Source of the DNA: an uncultured Collinsella sp.
GTDB lineage: Bacteria > Actinomycetota > Coriobacteriia > Coriobacteriales > Coriobacteriaceae
Assembly (NCBI GenBank): GCA_905213265.1
Contig: CAJMHR010000002.1
Span: 23,058-87,057 of the forward strand
Length of the DNA stretch: 64,000 nucleotides
Direction: 5' to 3'
The position numbers and the translations under genes were made by a program. Of this stretch, positions 35,020-43,600 are shown piece after piece (the first letter of the stretch is position 1; every line of letters starts with the position of its first letter). The notes below the pieces were generated by a model, which made no database searches, was not told the origin of the DNA, and saw nothing but the letters and a program-made list of their open reading frames with translations.

Positions 35020-35778
35020 TTACGACAGTTCGTCGGCTACTTGGTGTTCGTAGAAGGCTTCTACTACGGCGTTGAAGTCGCGGGCGAAGTCTTCCATGGT
35101 TCCGCGCCAGGTGGCTCGGCTGGGCTTGCCTTGGCCCACAAAGGCGGTTTGGATGCCGCAATCGGGGGACGGGAAGTCGCGTTTGGGATCGTTGCCCACC
35201 ATAAGGACCTCGTGTGGCTCGAGCCCCATCACCTGAAGCTGCTCTAGATAGTAGGTGGCATCGGGCTTGCAGCGGGTGGTGTTTCCCATGTGCGTGACGA
35301 GCTCAAAGGGAGCGTCGGCCAGGTCGCCCCAACCCATGCGGCACTCGATAGCCCCCTGGGGAAAGCTGGGGTTGGTAAAGAGCGCGCAACGCAGCCCTGC
35401 GTCCTGTACGGCCTGGAGCGCGGCGTGTGCGCCCGGCATGGCGTGGGCGTTAATGACATCGTCGTTCTTGTACGGAAGAACTTCGCGGTCATAGTAGGTA
35501 AACGCCTCGTAGATGAGGGGATCGGAGAGGCGGATCCCGCATCGGCGCTCGACCTCTTCTTGGTAAAACTCAAGATTGGTGCGGTTGTCCGTGCCGCTGC
35601 GGCGATTGGCGTTGAGGTCGACCAGGATGGTGCCGAGGCGTGCCATCGTGCCACCGCGGCTGCGGCGCCCGATATCCGCGAGCATCGAAGAGACATCCTT
35701 AAAATAGCGAAGGATGAACGCGTTGAGGTTGATGCTGAGAAGCGTCTCGTCCATATCGAAAACGACTGCTTTGAGCAC
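35020..35778 (-). CDS. HAD-superfamily hydrolase with GTG start
   Basis: This 252-residue protein is a subclass I HAD phosphatase. Motif I is VVFDMDETLLSI, motif II LFTNPSF, motif III Lys in RCKPDATYY, and motif IV VGNDPKRDFPSPDCG. A helical cap spans about 20-110. No ATG precedes motif I closely; GTG at 35778 has AAAGG seven bases upstream and gives MLKAVVFDMD, so I chose it. The substrate is not evident. It is divergent from rpsA. Confidence 0.85.
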   Translation of the reverse strand: MLKAVVFDMDETLLSINLNAFILRYFKDVSSMLADIGRRSRGGTMARLGTILVDLNANRRSGTDNRTNLEFYQEEVERRCGIRLSDPLIYEAFTYYDREVLPYKNDDVINAHAMPGAHAALQAVQDAGLRCALFTNPSFPQGAIECRMGWGDLADAPFELVTHMGNTTRCKPDATYYLEQLQVMGLEPHEVLMVGNDPKRDFPSPDCGIQTAFVGQGKPSRATWRGTMEDFARDFNAVVEAFYEHQVADELS

Positions 35779-35933
35779 GCGGGCACCTTTCTCGAAAATT
35801 TGATCTAGAGTCGTTGGCTCCGGATACTTTACCCCAAAGCCGAATGCCTGGCTGGTTATCGTCAAGTTGCGGAGACGTGTGTTCATAAGATTACGAAAAA
35901 GTCTCCACACGAGTAAAAAATCGCAGTTCACGC

Positions 35934-35962
35934 TTGAAATCGAACTCATTTCCCCGTAACCT
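35934..35962 (+). promoter_or_regulatory. Putative rpsA promoter
   Basis: TTGAAA and TAACCT with a 17-base spacer lie 130 bases upstream of the rpsA start. The remaining gap bases (35779-35933, 35963-36064) show no other signal. Confidence 0.35.
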
Positions 35963-36064
35963 ATACGAACGTGATTGCATAAGCGTCACATTAGTATCTG
36001 TCGGCTCCCGAGTGTTCCTAAACGTTGTGTGCTTGTCGCACCCTTCTGTAGGTCCTAGCAATCG

Positions 36065-36089
36065 GGGCCCCGTAGTTCGAAAGGGGTCC
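36065..36089 (+). promoter_or_regulatory. Hairpin covering the rpsA ribosome binding site
   Basis: GGGCCCC (36065-36071) pairs with GGGGTCC (36083-36089) around an 11-base loop. The 3' arm includes most of the AAAGGGG Shine-Dalgarno, five bases before the TTG start, so initiation may be gated. Confidence 0.45.
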
Positions 36090-36093
36090 ACCT

Positions 36094-37260
36094 TTGAGTG
36101 AGATTCAGAACTCGTCCATTTTCTCTCTTGACGATGTCAACGAGGAGGAGATGAACAACCTCATCGACGGTACGATTACCGACTTTGATGAGGGCGATCT
36201 CGTTAACGGCACTGTCGTTAAGATCGAGCATGACGAGGTGCTCGTTGACATCGGATTCAAGTCCGAGGGCGTTATCCCGGTCCGCGAGCTGTCCATCCGC
36301 AAGGACGCTAACCCTGCAGACATCGTTGCACTCGGTGATCCCATCGAGGCTCTGGTTCTCCAGAAGGAGGACAAGGACGGTCGTCTGGTCCTGTCCAAGA
36401 AGCGTGCCGAGTACGAGCGTGCTTGGAACCGCATCGAGGAGAAGTTCAACTCCGGCGAGAACGTCGAGGGCGAGGTTATCGAGGTTGTCAAGGGCGGCCT
36501 GATCCTCGACATCGGCCTGCGTGGCTTCCTGCCTGCTTCCCTCGTCGACCTCCGTCGCGTCAAGGACCTCACCTCCTACATGGGCACCCGCATCGAGGCC
36601 CGCGTTATCGAGATGGACCGCAACCGCAACAACGTCGTCCTCTCCCGTCGCGTCGTGCTCGAGGAGTCCCGTAAGGCCGAGCGCTCCGAGATCCTGTCCA
36701 AGCTCAAGTCTGGCATGCGTCTCCAGGGCACCGTTTCCTCCATCGTCGACTTCGGCGCCTTCGTCGACCTCGGCGGCATCGACGGCCTCATCCACATCTC
36801 CGAGCTCTCCTGGAACCACGTCAACCATCCTTCCGAGGTTGTCAAGGTCGGCCAGGAGGTCGAGGTCGAGGTTCTCGACGTCGATCTCAACCGCGAGCGC
36901 ATCTCCCTGGGTCTCAAGCAGACCACCGAGGATCCGTGGCGCGCACTGGTCAAGAAGTACCCCGTCGGCGCTATCGTCGAGGGCACTGTGACCAAGCTTG
37001 TCCCGTTCGGCGCTTTCGTCGACCTGGGCGAGGGCATCGAGGGCCTGGTGCACATCTCCGAGATGGCCAACAAGCACGTCGACCAGCCTTCTCAGGTCAC
37101 CCACGTGGGCGACAAGGTTCAGGTCAAGGTCATGGAGATCGACCTCGACCGTCGTCGCATCTCCCTGTCCATGAAGTCTGCTGCTGAGACTCTGGGCGTC
37201 GAGATCGAGGTTACCCCGCTGCCTTCCGAGAAGAAGGACGAGGAGACCGACGCCGAGTAA
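36094..37260 (+). CDS. rpsA: 30S ribosomal protein S1
   Basis: S1 helps unfold mRNA on the 30S subunit. The 388-residue protein has four S1 OB-fold domains (about 32-100, 115-183, 201-271 and 286-358), the shortened layout of Gram-positives against six in E. coli, and a short acidic C-terminal tail. Typical repeats are GAFVDLGGIDGLIHISELSW and GAFVDLGEGIEGLVHISEMA. The start is TTG at 36094 with AAAGGGG upstream; no ATG or GTG lies near. Codon use is strongly biased, as expected for a highly expressed gene. Confidence 0.95.
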   Translation: MSEIQNSSIFSLDDVNEEEMNNLIDGTITDFDEGDLVNGTVVKIEHDEVLVDIGFKSEGVIPVRELSIRKDANPADIVALGDPIEALVLQKEDKDGRLVLSKKRAEYERAWNRIEEKFNSGENVEGEVIEVVKGGLILDIGLRGFLPASLVDLRRVKDLTSYMGTRIEARVIEMDRNRNNVVLSRRVVLEESRKAERSEILSKLKSGMRLQGTVSSIVDFGAFVDLGGIDGLIHISELSWNHVNHPSEVVKVGQEVEVEVLDVDLNRERISLGLKQTTEDPWRALVKKYPVGAIVEGTVTKLVPFGAFVDLGEGIEGLVHISEMANKHVDQPSQVTHVGDKVQVKVMEIDLDRRRISLSMKSAAETLGVEIEVTPLPSEKKDEETDAE

Positions 37261-37284
37261 ATCGGTTTGAAGATCACTTGTTTT

Positions 37285-37318
37285 AAGGGATCCGTCCGCA
37301 ATGGACGGGTCCCTTTTT
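37285..37318 (+). terminator. Terminator after rpsA
   Basis: AGGGATCCGTCC pairs with GGACGGGTCCCT around GCAAT and is followed by five Ts. The rest of the gap before rnpB (37319-37584) contains a hairpin CCCGCCTC/GAGGCGGG at about 37403-37423, but no gene I can support. Confidence 0.85.
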
Positions 37319-37584
37319 GCATTTGCCGCTGATGCACGCGATGCTACCCGGGCTGTCCACAGGCTATTGGGGTTGTCGGTGCATGAAAAAATGCCGACAT
37401 CCCGCCTCGGGGAGGAGGCGGGAACACACCGAGTAGACGGAGGGGTGCGGAGCGCGGTCGCGTCTCGACTGACGACGTTGCCCATCGACAGGACCATTGT
37501 AGCGCATGGCGGTTCTTGGTTTATCGTGTCGAGCGTTTGCGTTGTGCCATTGCCTGCGGCTACGGTGTGTTACACTCTTGCACT

Positions 37585-37946
37585 GCTGAGTGGGCCAGAC
37601 GGTCGCGCGATGTGCTGCTTGCAGCACGCGTGAGGAAAGTCCGGGCTCCAGAGGGCGGGATGCCGGCTAACGGCCGGGCGGAGTGATCCGACGGAAAGCG
37701 CCGCAGAAAAGAAGACTCCCACCTGCGCCGCAGGGCGTAAAGGGAAAAGCTGAAACGGTGGTGTAAGAGACCACCAGCGTCGTGGTAACACGGCGGCTTG
37801 GCAAGCCCCATCCGGAGCAAGCGCGAATAGGAACGCTATGGGCCGGCCCGGTCCGCGTTCGGGTAGCGTGCGTGGAGCTGCACGGTAACGTGCAGACAAG
37901 ATAAATGACCGTTCACGACAGAACCCGGCTTATCGGCCCACTCAGC
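37585..37946 (+). ncRNA. rnpB: RNase P RNA, bacterial class A
   Basis: This is the catalytic RNA that matures tRNA 5' ends. GCTGAGTGGGCC at the 5' end pairs with GGCCCACTCAGC at the 3' end (P1/P2 region). The universally conserved blocks GAGGAAAGTCCGGGCTCC (near 37631), CAGGGCGTAAAGGG-type P8-P9 region, GTGGTAACACGGC and the 3' block ACAGAACCCGGCTTATCGGC are all present in order. About 362 bases is a normal length. A TACACT -10-like box at 37571 lies just upstream. Confidence 0.97.
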
Positions 37947-37962
37947 ACTTTGTTGACGCTGC

Positions 37963-38061
37963 GAACCCGTCAGCGCGGCAATCTGCCTTTCAAGCCTTCG
38001 GGCATGACCATAAGGTCAATGCCCTCGTCTTTCAAGGCACCTTGCTCGCGCTGACGGGTTC
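37963..38061 (+). repeat. Nested-hairpin element, copy 2
   Basis: Outer arms GAACCCGTCAGCGC and GCGCTGACGGGTTC pair perfectly; inner GCAATCTGCCTT pairs with AAGGCACCTTGC at ten of twelve sites; the tip is GGGCATGACC, ATAA, GGTCAATGCCC with a bulge at the same place as copy 1. The motif reads CTCGTCTTTC here. It starts 17 bases after rnpB. Confidence 0.8.
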
Positions 38062-38069
38062 TCGTCTTC

Positions 38070-38167
38070 GACGGCGTCAGCTGGCCGATTTGGCGCTCAT
38101 TCGTCGGTCGCCGCCATAAGGCGTGCTCCCTCCTCTTTCGGGCCAAATCGACTCAGCTGACGCCGTC
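38070..38167 (+). repeat. Nested-hairpin element, copy 3
   Basis: Outer arms GACGGCGTCAGCTG and CAGCTGACGCCGTC are perfect; inner GCCGATTTGGC pairs with GCCAAATCGAC; the tip is CGCC, ATAA, GGCG; the motif CTCCTCTTTC follows. A run of five Ts comes after (38173), so this copy can act as a terminator. It is eight bases from copy 2. Confidence 0.8.
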
Positions 38168-38281
38168 TCGCTGTTTTTGCCTGGTCATTGGCGTCGCCGT
38201 TCTATTTATCGGGGTTATCGGTACGGCCTTTGCCGTATTATTGAGGCTGTTTGTTGCTTTGCTTGTTGTTGAGGGGCTTTG

Positions 38282-38917
38282 TTGGACAGCTATTTTACTC
38301 TGCAATCGAATATTGAGGCTTCGGGCGAGTTTGTGGACCGCAAGAGTCGGTTTATTGCCCAGCTGATCCATATTGAGTCCGAGGATGAGGCGAATGCCTT
38401 CATCGAGATGGTTCGCAAGCGTCATTACGACGCTCGACACAATGTTCCCGCGTGGATTTTGGTCGATGGACGCGAACGCCAGAGCGATGACGGTGAGCCG
38501 AGCCGCACGAGCGGTATGCCGACGCTCGAGGTGCTGCGCGGCGCGGGGCTCAAAAATGTTTGCTGCGTAGTGACGCGCTATTTTGGTGGCACGCTGTTAG
38601 GGCCCGGTGGTTTGGTGCGCGCCTATACCGCGGCGACGCAGGCGGCGGTGGCAGCTGCTCGGGAGGCTGGGCAGATCGTCGAGATGACGAGCGTCGTGCC
38701 CGTTGACGTGCATGTGGCCTATCCGCAGTATGAGCAGGTGCTTCGTTTGGCGCAGGATTCGGGTGCCAAGGTTTCGGATACCGATTACGCGGATGCCGTG
38801 ACACTTCATTTGGTGTTTAAGGCGGGGGAGCAGGAGCCATTTTGCGCTAAGATGCGCGAGCTTATGGCGGGGCGAGAGGAGATTGAGGTCGGAGCTCCCG
38901 AATTTGCGGAGTTCTAA
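38282..38917 (+). CDS. YigZ/IMPACT family protein
   Basis: This 211-residue protein belongs to the YigZ family (UPF0029 domain plus a DUF1949 ferredoxin-like C-terminal domain), related to the eukaryotic translational regulator IMPACT; its bacterial role is unsettled. Signatures are RHYDARHNVPAWIL, SDDGEPSRTSGMPTLEVL and VTRYFGGTLLGPGGLVRAY. There is no ATG; two TTG codons occur in tandem, and the second (38282) has GAGGGG five bases upstream. It converges on the next gene with a strong shared terminator. Confidence 0.88.
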   Translation: MDSYFTLQSNIEASGEFVDRKSRFIAQLIHIESEDEANAFIEMVRKRHYDARHNVPAWILVDGRERQSDDGEPSRTSGMPTLEVLRGAGLKNVCCVVTRYFGGTLLGPGGLVRAYTAATQAAVAAAREAGQIVEMTSVVPVDVHVAYPQYEQVLRLAQDSGAKVSDTDYADAVTLHLVFKAGEQEPFCAKMRELMAGREEIEVGAPEFAEF

Positions 38918-38919
38918 CG

Positions 38920-38970
38920 ACGACGGCCGGCGCGCTTTGGATGGATCCCAAGCGCGCCGGCCGTCGTTTT
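38920..38970. terminator. Bidirectional terminator after yigZ
   Basis: An 18-base perfect inverted repeat (ACGACGGCCGGCGCGCTT and its complement) with a 12-base loop is followed by TTTT and lies between convergent genes. Confidence 0.85.
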
Positions 38971-38983
38971 ATGTTTCTGCCGT

Positions 38984-39430
38984 TTACTCGGCGAGCTGCT
39001 TTAGCACATCGCAGGCGATCTCGATGGCATCGTCGATGCAGCCGGGGCAGCTGCGGAGCGGGCCCTGGTTCGAGCCAATGCCTTTGAGCGTGCCGCAGAT
39101 GGTCGTCGTGTTCTTGTCGCCAAAGCGCTTGGCGATTTCGCGCGACAGCTTGTAGGTCTGGCCCTTGGTCTTGGGGTTTTCCATGCCGTCGCTCATCACG
39201 AAGCCCATGATGGCCACGGCGCCCGAGATAGCACCGCAGGTCTCGGTCATGCCACCCATGCCGGCACCAAAGCCCTCGGTGAGGGTAAAGGCGATCTGGG
39301 GGTCGAGTCCGACGGCAGGTGCGAGCGTGCAGGCGACGGCCTGCGCGCAGTTAAAGCCACGGGCGTGGTATTCGGCAGCCTGAGCCTGACAGGCGGTGAT
39401 GTCGAGCTGGGCCGTATCGATTTGCTTCAT
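38984..39430 (-). CDS. C_GCAxxG_C_C family redox protein
   Basis: This 148-residue protein shows the pattern that names the family: FNCAQAV, then ETCGAISGAVAIMG, then ICGTL and CPGCIDDA. Members occur in anaerobes, may bind an iron-sulfur cluster and sit near redox or transport genes; no reaction is established. I start at the ATG at 39430, with AAGGAGA upstream. It is divergent from the sulfhydrylase gene, sharing a 230-base promoter region. Confidence 0.85.
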   Translation of the reverse strand: MKQIDTAQLDITACQAQAAEYHARGFNCAQAVACTLAPAVGLDPQIAFTLTEGFGAGMGGMTETCGAISGAVAIMGFVMSDGMENPKTKGQTYKLSREIAKRFGDKNTTTICGTLKGIGSNQGPLRSCPGCIDDAIEIACDVLKQLAE

Positions 39431-39593
39431 CGTTGTCTCCTTGGTCACGGTGTACCCGCCTATGGTACCCGTGACGGGGCATGTAATCATCGAGAGCTTC
39501 ATGTATGCCTCGTTTTTATCTATCGAGCAAATGCCCAAGGCTTGAGATAAATACCCCTGATCAATTTGTCCCATAACCTACTTTGGGGATGGG

Positions 39594-39622
39594 TTGAGAG
39601 GGGTGCGGGGTAGCGGTATTGT
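39594..39622 (+). promoter_or_regulatory. Putative promoter of the sulfhydrylase gene
   Basis: TTGAGA and TATTGT are separated by exactly 17 bases and lie 39 bases before the ATG. No SAM riboswitch or T-box is visible in the leader. Confidence 0.4.
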
Positions 39623-39660
39623 GAACCGAATAAAACGTAACCCAGGCAAGGGAGCTAGAT

Positions 39661-40944
39661 ATGAGCAAGCAAACCATCGGTACCACATGTGTTCAGGGCG
39701 GCTATCACCCGGGAGATGCCGAGCCGCGCCAGGTGCCCATCTACCAGTCCACCACGTGGAAGTACGACACGTCGGAGCATATGGGTAAGCTGTTTGACCT
39801 GGAGGAGTCGGGCTACTTCTACAGCCGCCTGCAGAACCCCACGTGCGATCTGGTTGCCGCCAAGATCTGCGAGATGGAGGGAGGCACCGCCGCGATGCTC
39901 ACGAGCTCGGGCATGGCTGCGAACTTCCTCGCGATCTTTAACGTGGCCGGTGCCGGCGATCATGTGGTCGCTAGCTCTGCCATTTACGGCGGTACGTATA
40001 ACCTGCTCGCCCACACCATGGGCCGCATGGGCGTGACCTGCACGTTCGTCGCCCCCGACTGCACCGATGAGGAGCTCGAGGCAGCCTTTGAGCCCAATAC
40101 CAAGCTCGTCTTTGGCGAGACGATTGCCAACCCCGCCCTTGCCGTGCTCGATATTGAGCGCTTTGCCAAGGCCGCACATGACCACGGCGTGCCGCTGATG
40201 GTCGATAACACCTTCCCGACGCCTGTGATGTGCCGTCCCTTTGAGTGGGGCGCCGACATCGTTACGCACTCCACCACCAAGTACATGGATGGACATGCTG
40301 CCTACCTGGGCGGCGTGATCGTTGACCACGGCCAGTTTGACTGGATGGCTCATGCGGACAAGTTCCCGGGTCTTACCACGCCCGATGAGAGCTACCACGG
40401 CGTGACCTATGTCGAGAAGTTTGGTCGCGAGGGTGCCTTCATTACCAAGGCAACCGCTCAGCTCATGCGCGATCTTGGTCCTATGCAGAATCCGCAGGCG
40501 GCCTTCTTCCTGAACAGCTCGCTCGAGAGCCTGCATGTGCGCATGCCGCGTCATTGCGAGAACGGCCTGGCCGTTGCCAAGTTCCTGCAGAGCCATCCCA
40601 AGGTGCGCTTCGTGAGCTATCCGGGCCTGGAGGGCGACAAGTACTATGACCTCGCTCAGAAGTACATGCCAAACGGTACCTGCGGCGTTGTGAGCTTTGG
40701 CTTTAATGGTGGTCGCGCGGCGGCCGAGACCTTTATGAAGAGCCTCAAGCTCGCCCAGATCGCCACGCATGTGGCCGACGCCCGCACCTGCTGCCTGCAT
40801 CCCGCTAACGCTACGCACCGCCAGATGAACGATGAGGAGCTCATCGCCTGCGGTATCTCCGCCGACATGGTGCGCCTGTCGTGCGGCCTCGAGGACACGG
40901 CCGATCTGATTGCCGACCTTGAGCAGGCGCTCGAGCAGTGCTAG
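39661..40944 (+). CDS. O-acetylhomoserine sulfhydrylase / methionine gamma-lyase type enzyme
   Basis: This PLP enzyme of the Cys/Met metabolism family has 427 residues. The PLP-binding Lys lies in THSTTKYMDGHA; the phosphate-binding residues are in LTSSGMAAN and YSRLQNPT; the Asp is in VDNTFPTP. The length and the GGVIVDHGQFDW stretch favour O-acetylhomoserine sulfhydrylase (MetY), which makes homocysteine from sulfide, but gamma-lyases look alike. GGGAG lies upstream. It is monocistronic with a terminator before the MFS gene. With the nearby sulfide-releasing desulfidase family it fits sulfur cycling. Confidence 0.85.
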   Translation: MSKQTIGTTCVQGGYHPGDAEPRQVPIYQSTTWKYDTSEHMGKLFDLEESGYFYSRLQNPTCDLVAAKICEMEGGTAAMLTSSGMAANFLAIFNVAGAGDHVVASSAIYGGTYNLLAHTMGRMGVTCTFVAPDCTDEELEAAFEPNTKLVFGETIANPALAVLDIERFAKAAHDHGVPLMVDNTFPTPVMCRPFEWGADIVTHSTTKYMDGHAAYLGGVIVDHGQFDWMAHADKFPGLTTPDESYHGVTYVEKFGREGAFITKATAQLMRDLGPMQNPQAAFFLNSSLESLHVRMPRHCENGLAVAKFLQSHPKVRFVSYPGLEGDKYYDLAQKYMPNGTCGVVSFGFNGGRAAAETFMKSLKLAQIATHVADARTCCLHPANATHRQMNDEELIACGISADMVRLSCGLEDTADLIADLEQALEQC

Positions 40945-41013
40945 GCTAGCGTTCGCACAAGGCGCCGATGCTGGCAGAAAGCTTCGGTGGCCTTTCGTTC
41001 CGATTCCGTAGGC

Positions 41014-41060
41014 GGGACCCCAATCGCGACTGTTTACAGGCGATTGGGGCCCCGTTTTTT
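41014..41060 (+). terminator. Terminator before the MFS gene
   Basis: GGGACCCCAATCGC pairs with GCGATTGGGGCCCC at 13 of 14 sites and is followed by GTTTTTT. Confidence 0.85.
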
Positions 41061-41086
41061 GCGTTGGACCACTCGAAAGGATGGAT

Positions 41087-42391
41087 ATGGAGAAAACTGC
41101 AGAGCAGCTGCGCCGCGAGCACATTGCCCTAGAGGGCGACACCCATGGCAAGAACAAGTGGGCGATTCTGTTTACCGTGCTCATCATGACGTTTATGGTG
41201 TGTCTGGATTCGACCGTTGTGACCGTGGCGCTGCCCGTGATGCAAAAGGAGCTGGGCGTGGGCCTCGATCGCATTCAGCTGGTAAGCTCGGTGTATCTGC
41301 TTGCGACTTGCGTGGCTATGTTGCCGTTTGGCCGTCTGGGCGACGTGCGCGGCAAGGTGAATGTGTTCCAGTTGGGCGTCATCGTCTTTTCGGTCGGTTC
41401 GTTGCTGTGCGGCCTTTCGGCCTCGCTCGAGGTTCTTATCCTGGCACGCATTGTGCAGGGCGTCGGCTGCGCGGCGGCCATGGCCAACAACATGGGTATC
41501 ATCACCGAGTCGTTTCCGGCGCGCGAACGAGGCCGTGCCATGGGTATTCTCGCGACCTTCGTGGCCCTCGGCATGATGTGTGGCCCCGTGCTGGGCGGCA
41601 TGCTGGTGGCAAGCTTTCCCTGGGAGAGTATCTTCCTCATCAACCTGCCCATTGGCGTCATCTCGTTTATCGTGGGGCTCTATACGCTACCGCATGTTAA
41701 GCCGGAGGCCGGCGAGCGCCCCATGTCCCTGATCGAGGCTGCTCGTCGCTGCTTTGCAAATTCGGCCTTCACCATCAACCTCGCCTGCATGCTCATCGTG
41801 TTCGTTGGTATTGGCGCATCCGAGTTTATCCTGCCGTTCTATTTTCAGGACGCCCACGGCTTTGGTTCTGATATCTCTGGACTACTCTTTTTGGCGCTGC
41901 CAATGGTGAATGCCTTTATCGGCCCGCTTTCGGGTACGGTTTCGGATCGTGTTGGCTGCGAGGGCCCCACGGCGGTCGGCCTGGGCGTGTACGTGTGCGG
42001 TCTCTTTGCGGTAAGCACGCTCGACGAGCACGCTTCCATCCCTGTGATTGTGTGCTGCGTCGCATTTATGTCGTGCGGTACGTCGATTTTCCAGAGCCCC
42101 AACAACTCCCTGTACATGGGCTCAGCCCCGCGCGAGGCACTCGGTTTTGCGGGCAGCTTGGGCAGTTTGGCGCGCTACGCCGGCATGGCACTCGGCATTA
42201 CGGCGGCGTCGCATATCCTGTATGGGCAGATGAGCGTGGCGATGGGCGAGGCCGTGACCAGTATTGTTGCAGGTCGTTCGGATGTGTTCCTGTTCGGCTT
42301 TCGCTCGGTGTTCTATGTGCTCATGGCTGTGGCCGCTGTGGGTTTTGCGCTCGCCATGGTGCGTTTGGTTAGGATGCGCGCCCGCCATTAG
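41087..42391 (+). CDS. MFS transporter, DHA2-like exporter
   Basis: This 434-residue permease has about 12 membrane helices. LDSTVVTVALPVM in helix 1 is the DHA family motif, GRLGDVRGK is MFS motif A between helices 2 and 3, and GCAAAMANNMGIITESFP resembles motif C of drug exporters (helix 5). The substrate is unknown. Two ATGs occur (41081, 41087); AAAGG is correctly spaced only for the second. It follows the sulfhydrylase terminator and precedes xpt, without evident functional link. Confidence 0.87.
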   Translation: MEKTAEQLRREHIALEGDTHGKNKWAILFTVLIMTFMVCLDSTVVTVALPVMQKELGVGLDRIQLVSSVYLLATCVAMLPFGRLGDVRGKVNVFQLGVIVFSVGSLLCGLSASLEVLILARIVQGVGCAAAMANNMGIITESFPARERGRAMGILATFVALGMMCGPVLGGMLVASFPWESIFLINLPIGVISFIVGLYTLPHVKPEAGERPMSLIEAARRCFANSAFTINLACMLIVFVGIGASEFILPFYFQDAHGFGSDISGLLFLALPMVNAFIGPLSGTVSDRVGCEGPTAVGLGVYVCGLFAVSTLDEHASIPVIVCCVAFMSCGTSIFQSPNNSLYMGSAPREALGFAGSLGSLARYAGMALGITAASHILYGQMSVAMGEAVTSIVAGRSDVFLFGFRSVFYVLMAVAAVGFALAMVRLVRMRARH

Positions 42392-42548
42392 CGTGTTAGG
42401 AGGCTGTCTGCCACGATTCGCACCGTCCCAAAAAGACTGGTTTGTGGTGCGATGCGGCTTGTGGGGCGGGCGGGGGTCGGTCCGTGGTAGACTATCGAAC
42501 AACGTTTATTAATCGCGCGGTATCGTTGCCGCGAGAAGGGGTTGCGCC

Positions 42549-43127
42549 ATGCAGGAGCTTGAGGATCGTATTCGCCATGACGGCATCGTAAAGGCCGGTA
42601 ACGTCCTTAAGGTTGATGCCTTCCTCAACCACCAATGCGACGTTGAGCTGTTCGACCACATGGGCGCCGAGTGGGCCCGTCTGTTCGAGGGTGTCGAGAT
42701 CAACAAGATCCTGACGATCGAGGCTTCGGGCATTGGCATGGCTTGCATTGCAGCCCAGCATTTTGGCGGCGTGCCGGTGGTCTTTGCCAAGAAGGCCCAG
42801 TCCATCAACCTTGACGGCGAGCAGTATGCCACGACCATCTACTCCTTTACCAAGCAGAAGGAGTACCCGGTCATCGTTGGCAAGCGCTTCCTGTCCGAGG
42901 GCGACAAGGTCCTGATTATTGACGACTTCTTGGCCAACGGCTGCGCGCTCGAGGGCCTTATCAAGATCTGCGAGGCTGCGGGTGCCGAGGTGTCCGGTAT
43001 TGGCATTGCGGTGGAGAAGGGCTTCCAGGGCGGTGGCGATAAGCTCCGCGAGCGTGGCTTCCGCGTCGAGAGCCTGGCCCGTATCGCCGATATGGACTGT
43101 GAGACCGGCGAGATCACCTTCGCCTAA
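42549..43127 (+). CDS. xpt: Xanthine phosphoribosyltransferase
   Basis: Xpt salvages xanthine (and guanine) to nucleotides using PRPP. The 192-residue protein has the Gram-positive Xpt pattern: MQELEDRI start, FLNHQCD with the substrate-recognition helix, [12 protein letters not shown], and the PRPP loop [23 protein letters not shown] precedes the ATG. Unlike Bacillus xpt, the 150-base leader shows no purine riboswitch consensus. A strong terminator follows. Confidence 0.95.
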   Translation: MQELEDRIRHDGIVKAGNVLKVDAFLNHQCDVELFDHMGAEWARLFEGVEINKILTIEASGIGMACIAAQHFGGVPVVFAKKAQSINLDGEQYATTIYSFTKQKEYPVIVGKRFLSEGDKVLIIDDFLANGCALEGLIKICEAAGAEVSGIGIAVEKGFQGGGDKLRERGFRVESLARIADMDCETGEITFA

Positions 43128-43154
43128 GCGCGCGACACAAGCGATTGGTATGCG

Positions 43155-43189
43155 ATGTGACAAAGGGACTTTCCCTTTGTCACATTTTT
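43155..43189 (+). terminator. Terminator after xpt
   Basis: GTGACAAAGGG and CCCTTTGTCAC form a perfect 11-base-pair stem with ACTTT loop, followed by ATTTTTTT. Confidence 0.92.
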
Positions 43190-43211
43190 TTGTATGAGGG
43201 GAGGTGTTGAT

Positions 43212-43592
43212 ATGGATGAGAACAAGATGGGATGGCGTGAGTATGCGCGCTATGCCGAGATGTCGGTCGAGGAGCTGGCGCGCGATTGCGAGGTACAGGT
43301 GTTTCGCGCGACGGGTCCGGGCGGGCAGGGCGTGAACACGACGGACTCGGCGGTGCGCATGAAACATATCCCTTCGGGGATTACCGTGACGGCGCGCGAG
43401 AGCCGTAGTCAGTTTCAGAATCGCAGCTGCTGTTTGCGTAAGCTGAGGGCAGAGCTTGAGCGTCGTGGCCGTCCGCCGCGCCGTCGCGTCAAGACCAAAG
43501 TGCCACAGCGATCGCGCCAGCGCAGGCTCAACGACAAGCACTTCAACGCCATTAAAAAGGCCAACCGACGCAAACCGGGCAGCGACGAATGA
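43212..43592 (+). CDS. Stand-alone GGQ release-factor domain protein (ArfB/RF-like)
   Basis: This 126-residue protein has only the catalytic domain of class I release factors. [16 protein letters not shown] carries the GGQ that hydrolyses peptidyl-tRNA, and a basic C-terminal tail ([16 protein letters not shown]) could enter the mRNA channel. Relatives such as ArfB and C12orf65 rescue stalled ribosomes. No codon-recognition domain is present. I start at the ATG at 43212 with GGGAGG upstream. The preceding gene ends with a terminator, so it has its own promoter. Confidence 0.83.
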   Translation: MDENKMGWREYARYAEMSVEELARDCEVQVFRATGPGGQGVNTTDSAVRMKHIPSGITVTARESRSQFQNRSCCLRKLRAELERRGRPPRRRVKTKVPQRSRQRRLNDKHFNAIKKANRRKPGSDE

Positions 43593-43600
43593 TCTCCTCA

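Noticed and set aside
39431..39660. SAM riboswitch or T-box upstream of the sulfhydrylase gene
   Set aside because: No conserved core or T-box sequence is found in the 230-base gap; only a plain promoter is seen.
42392..42548. Purine riboswitch upstream of xpt
   Set aside because: The conserved core and P1-P3 arms are absent, although such riboswitches are common before xpt in Firmicutes.
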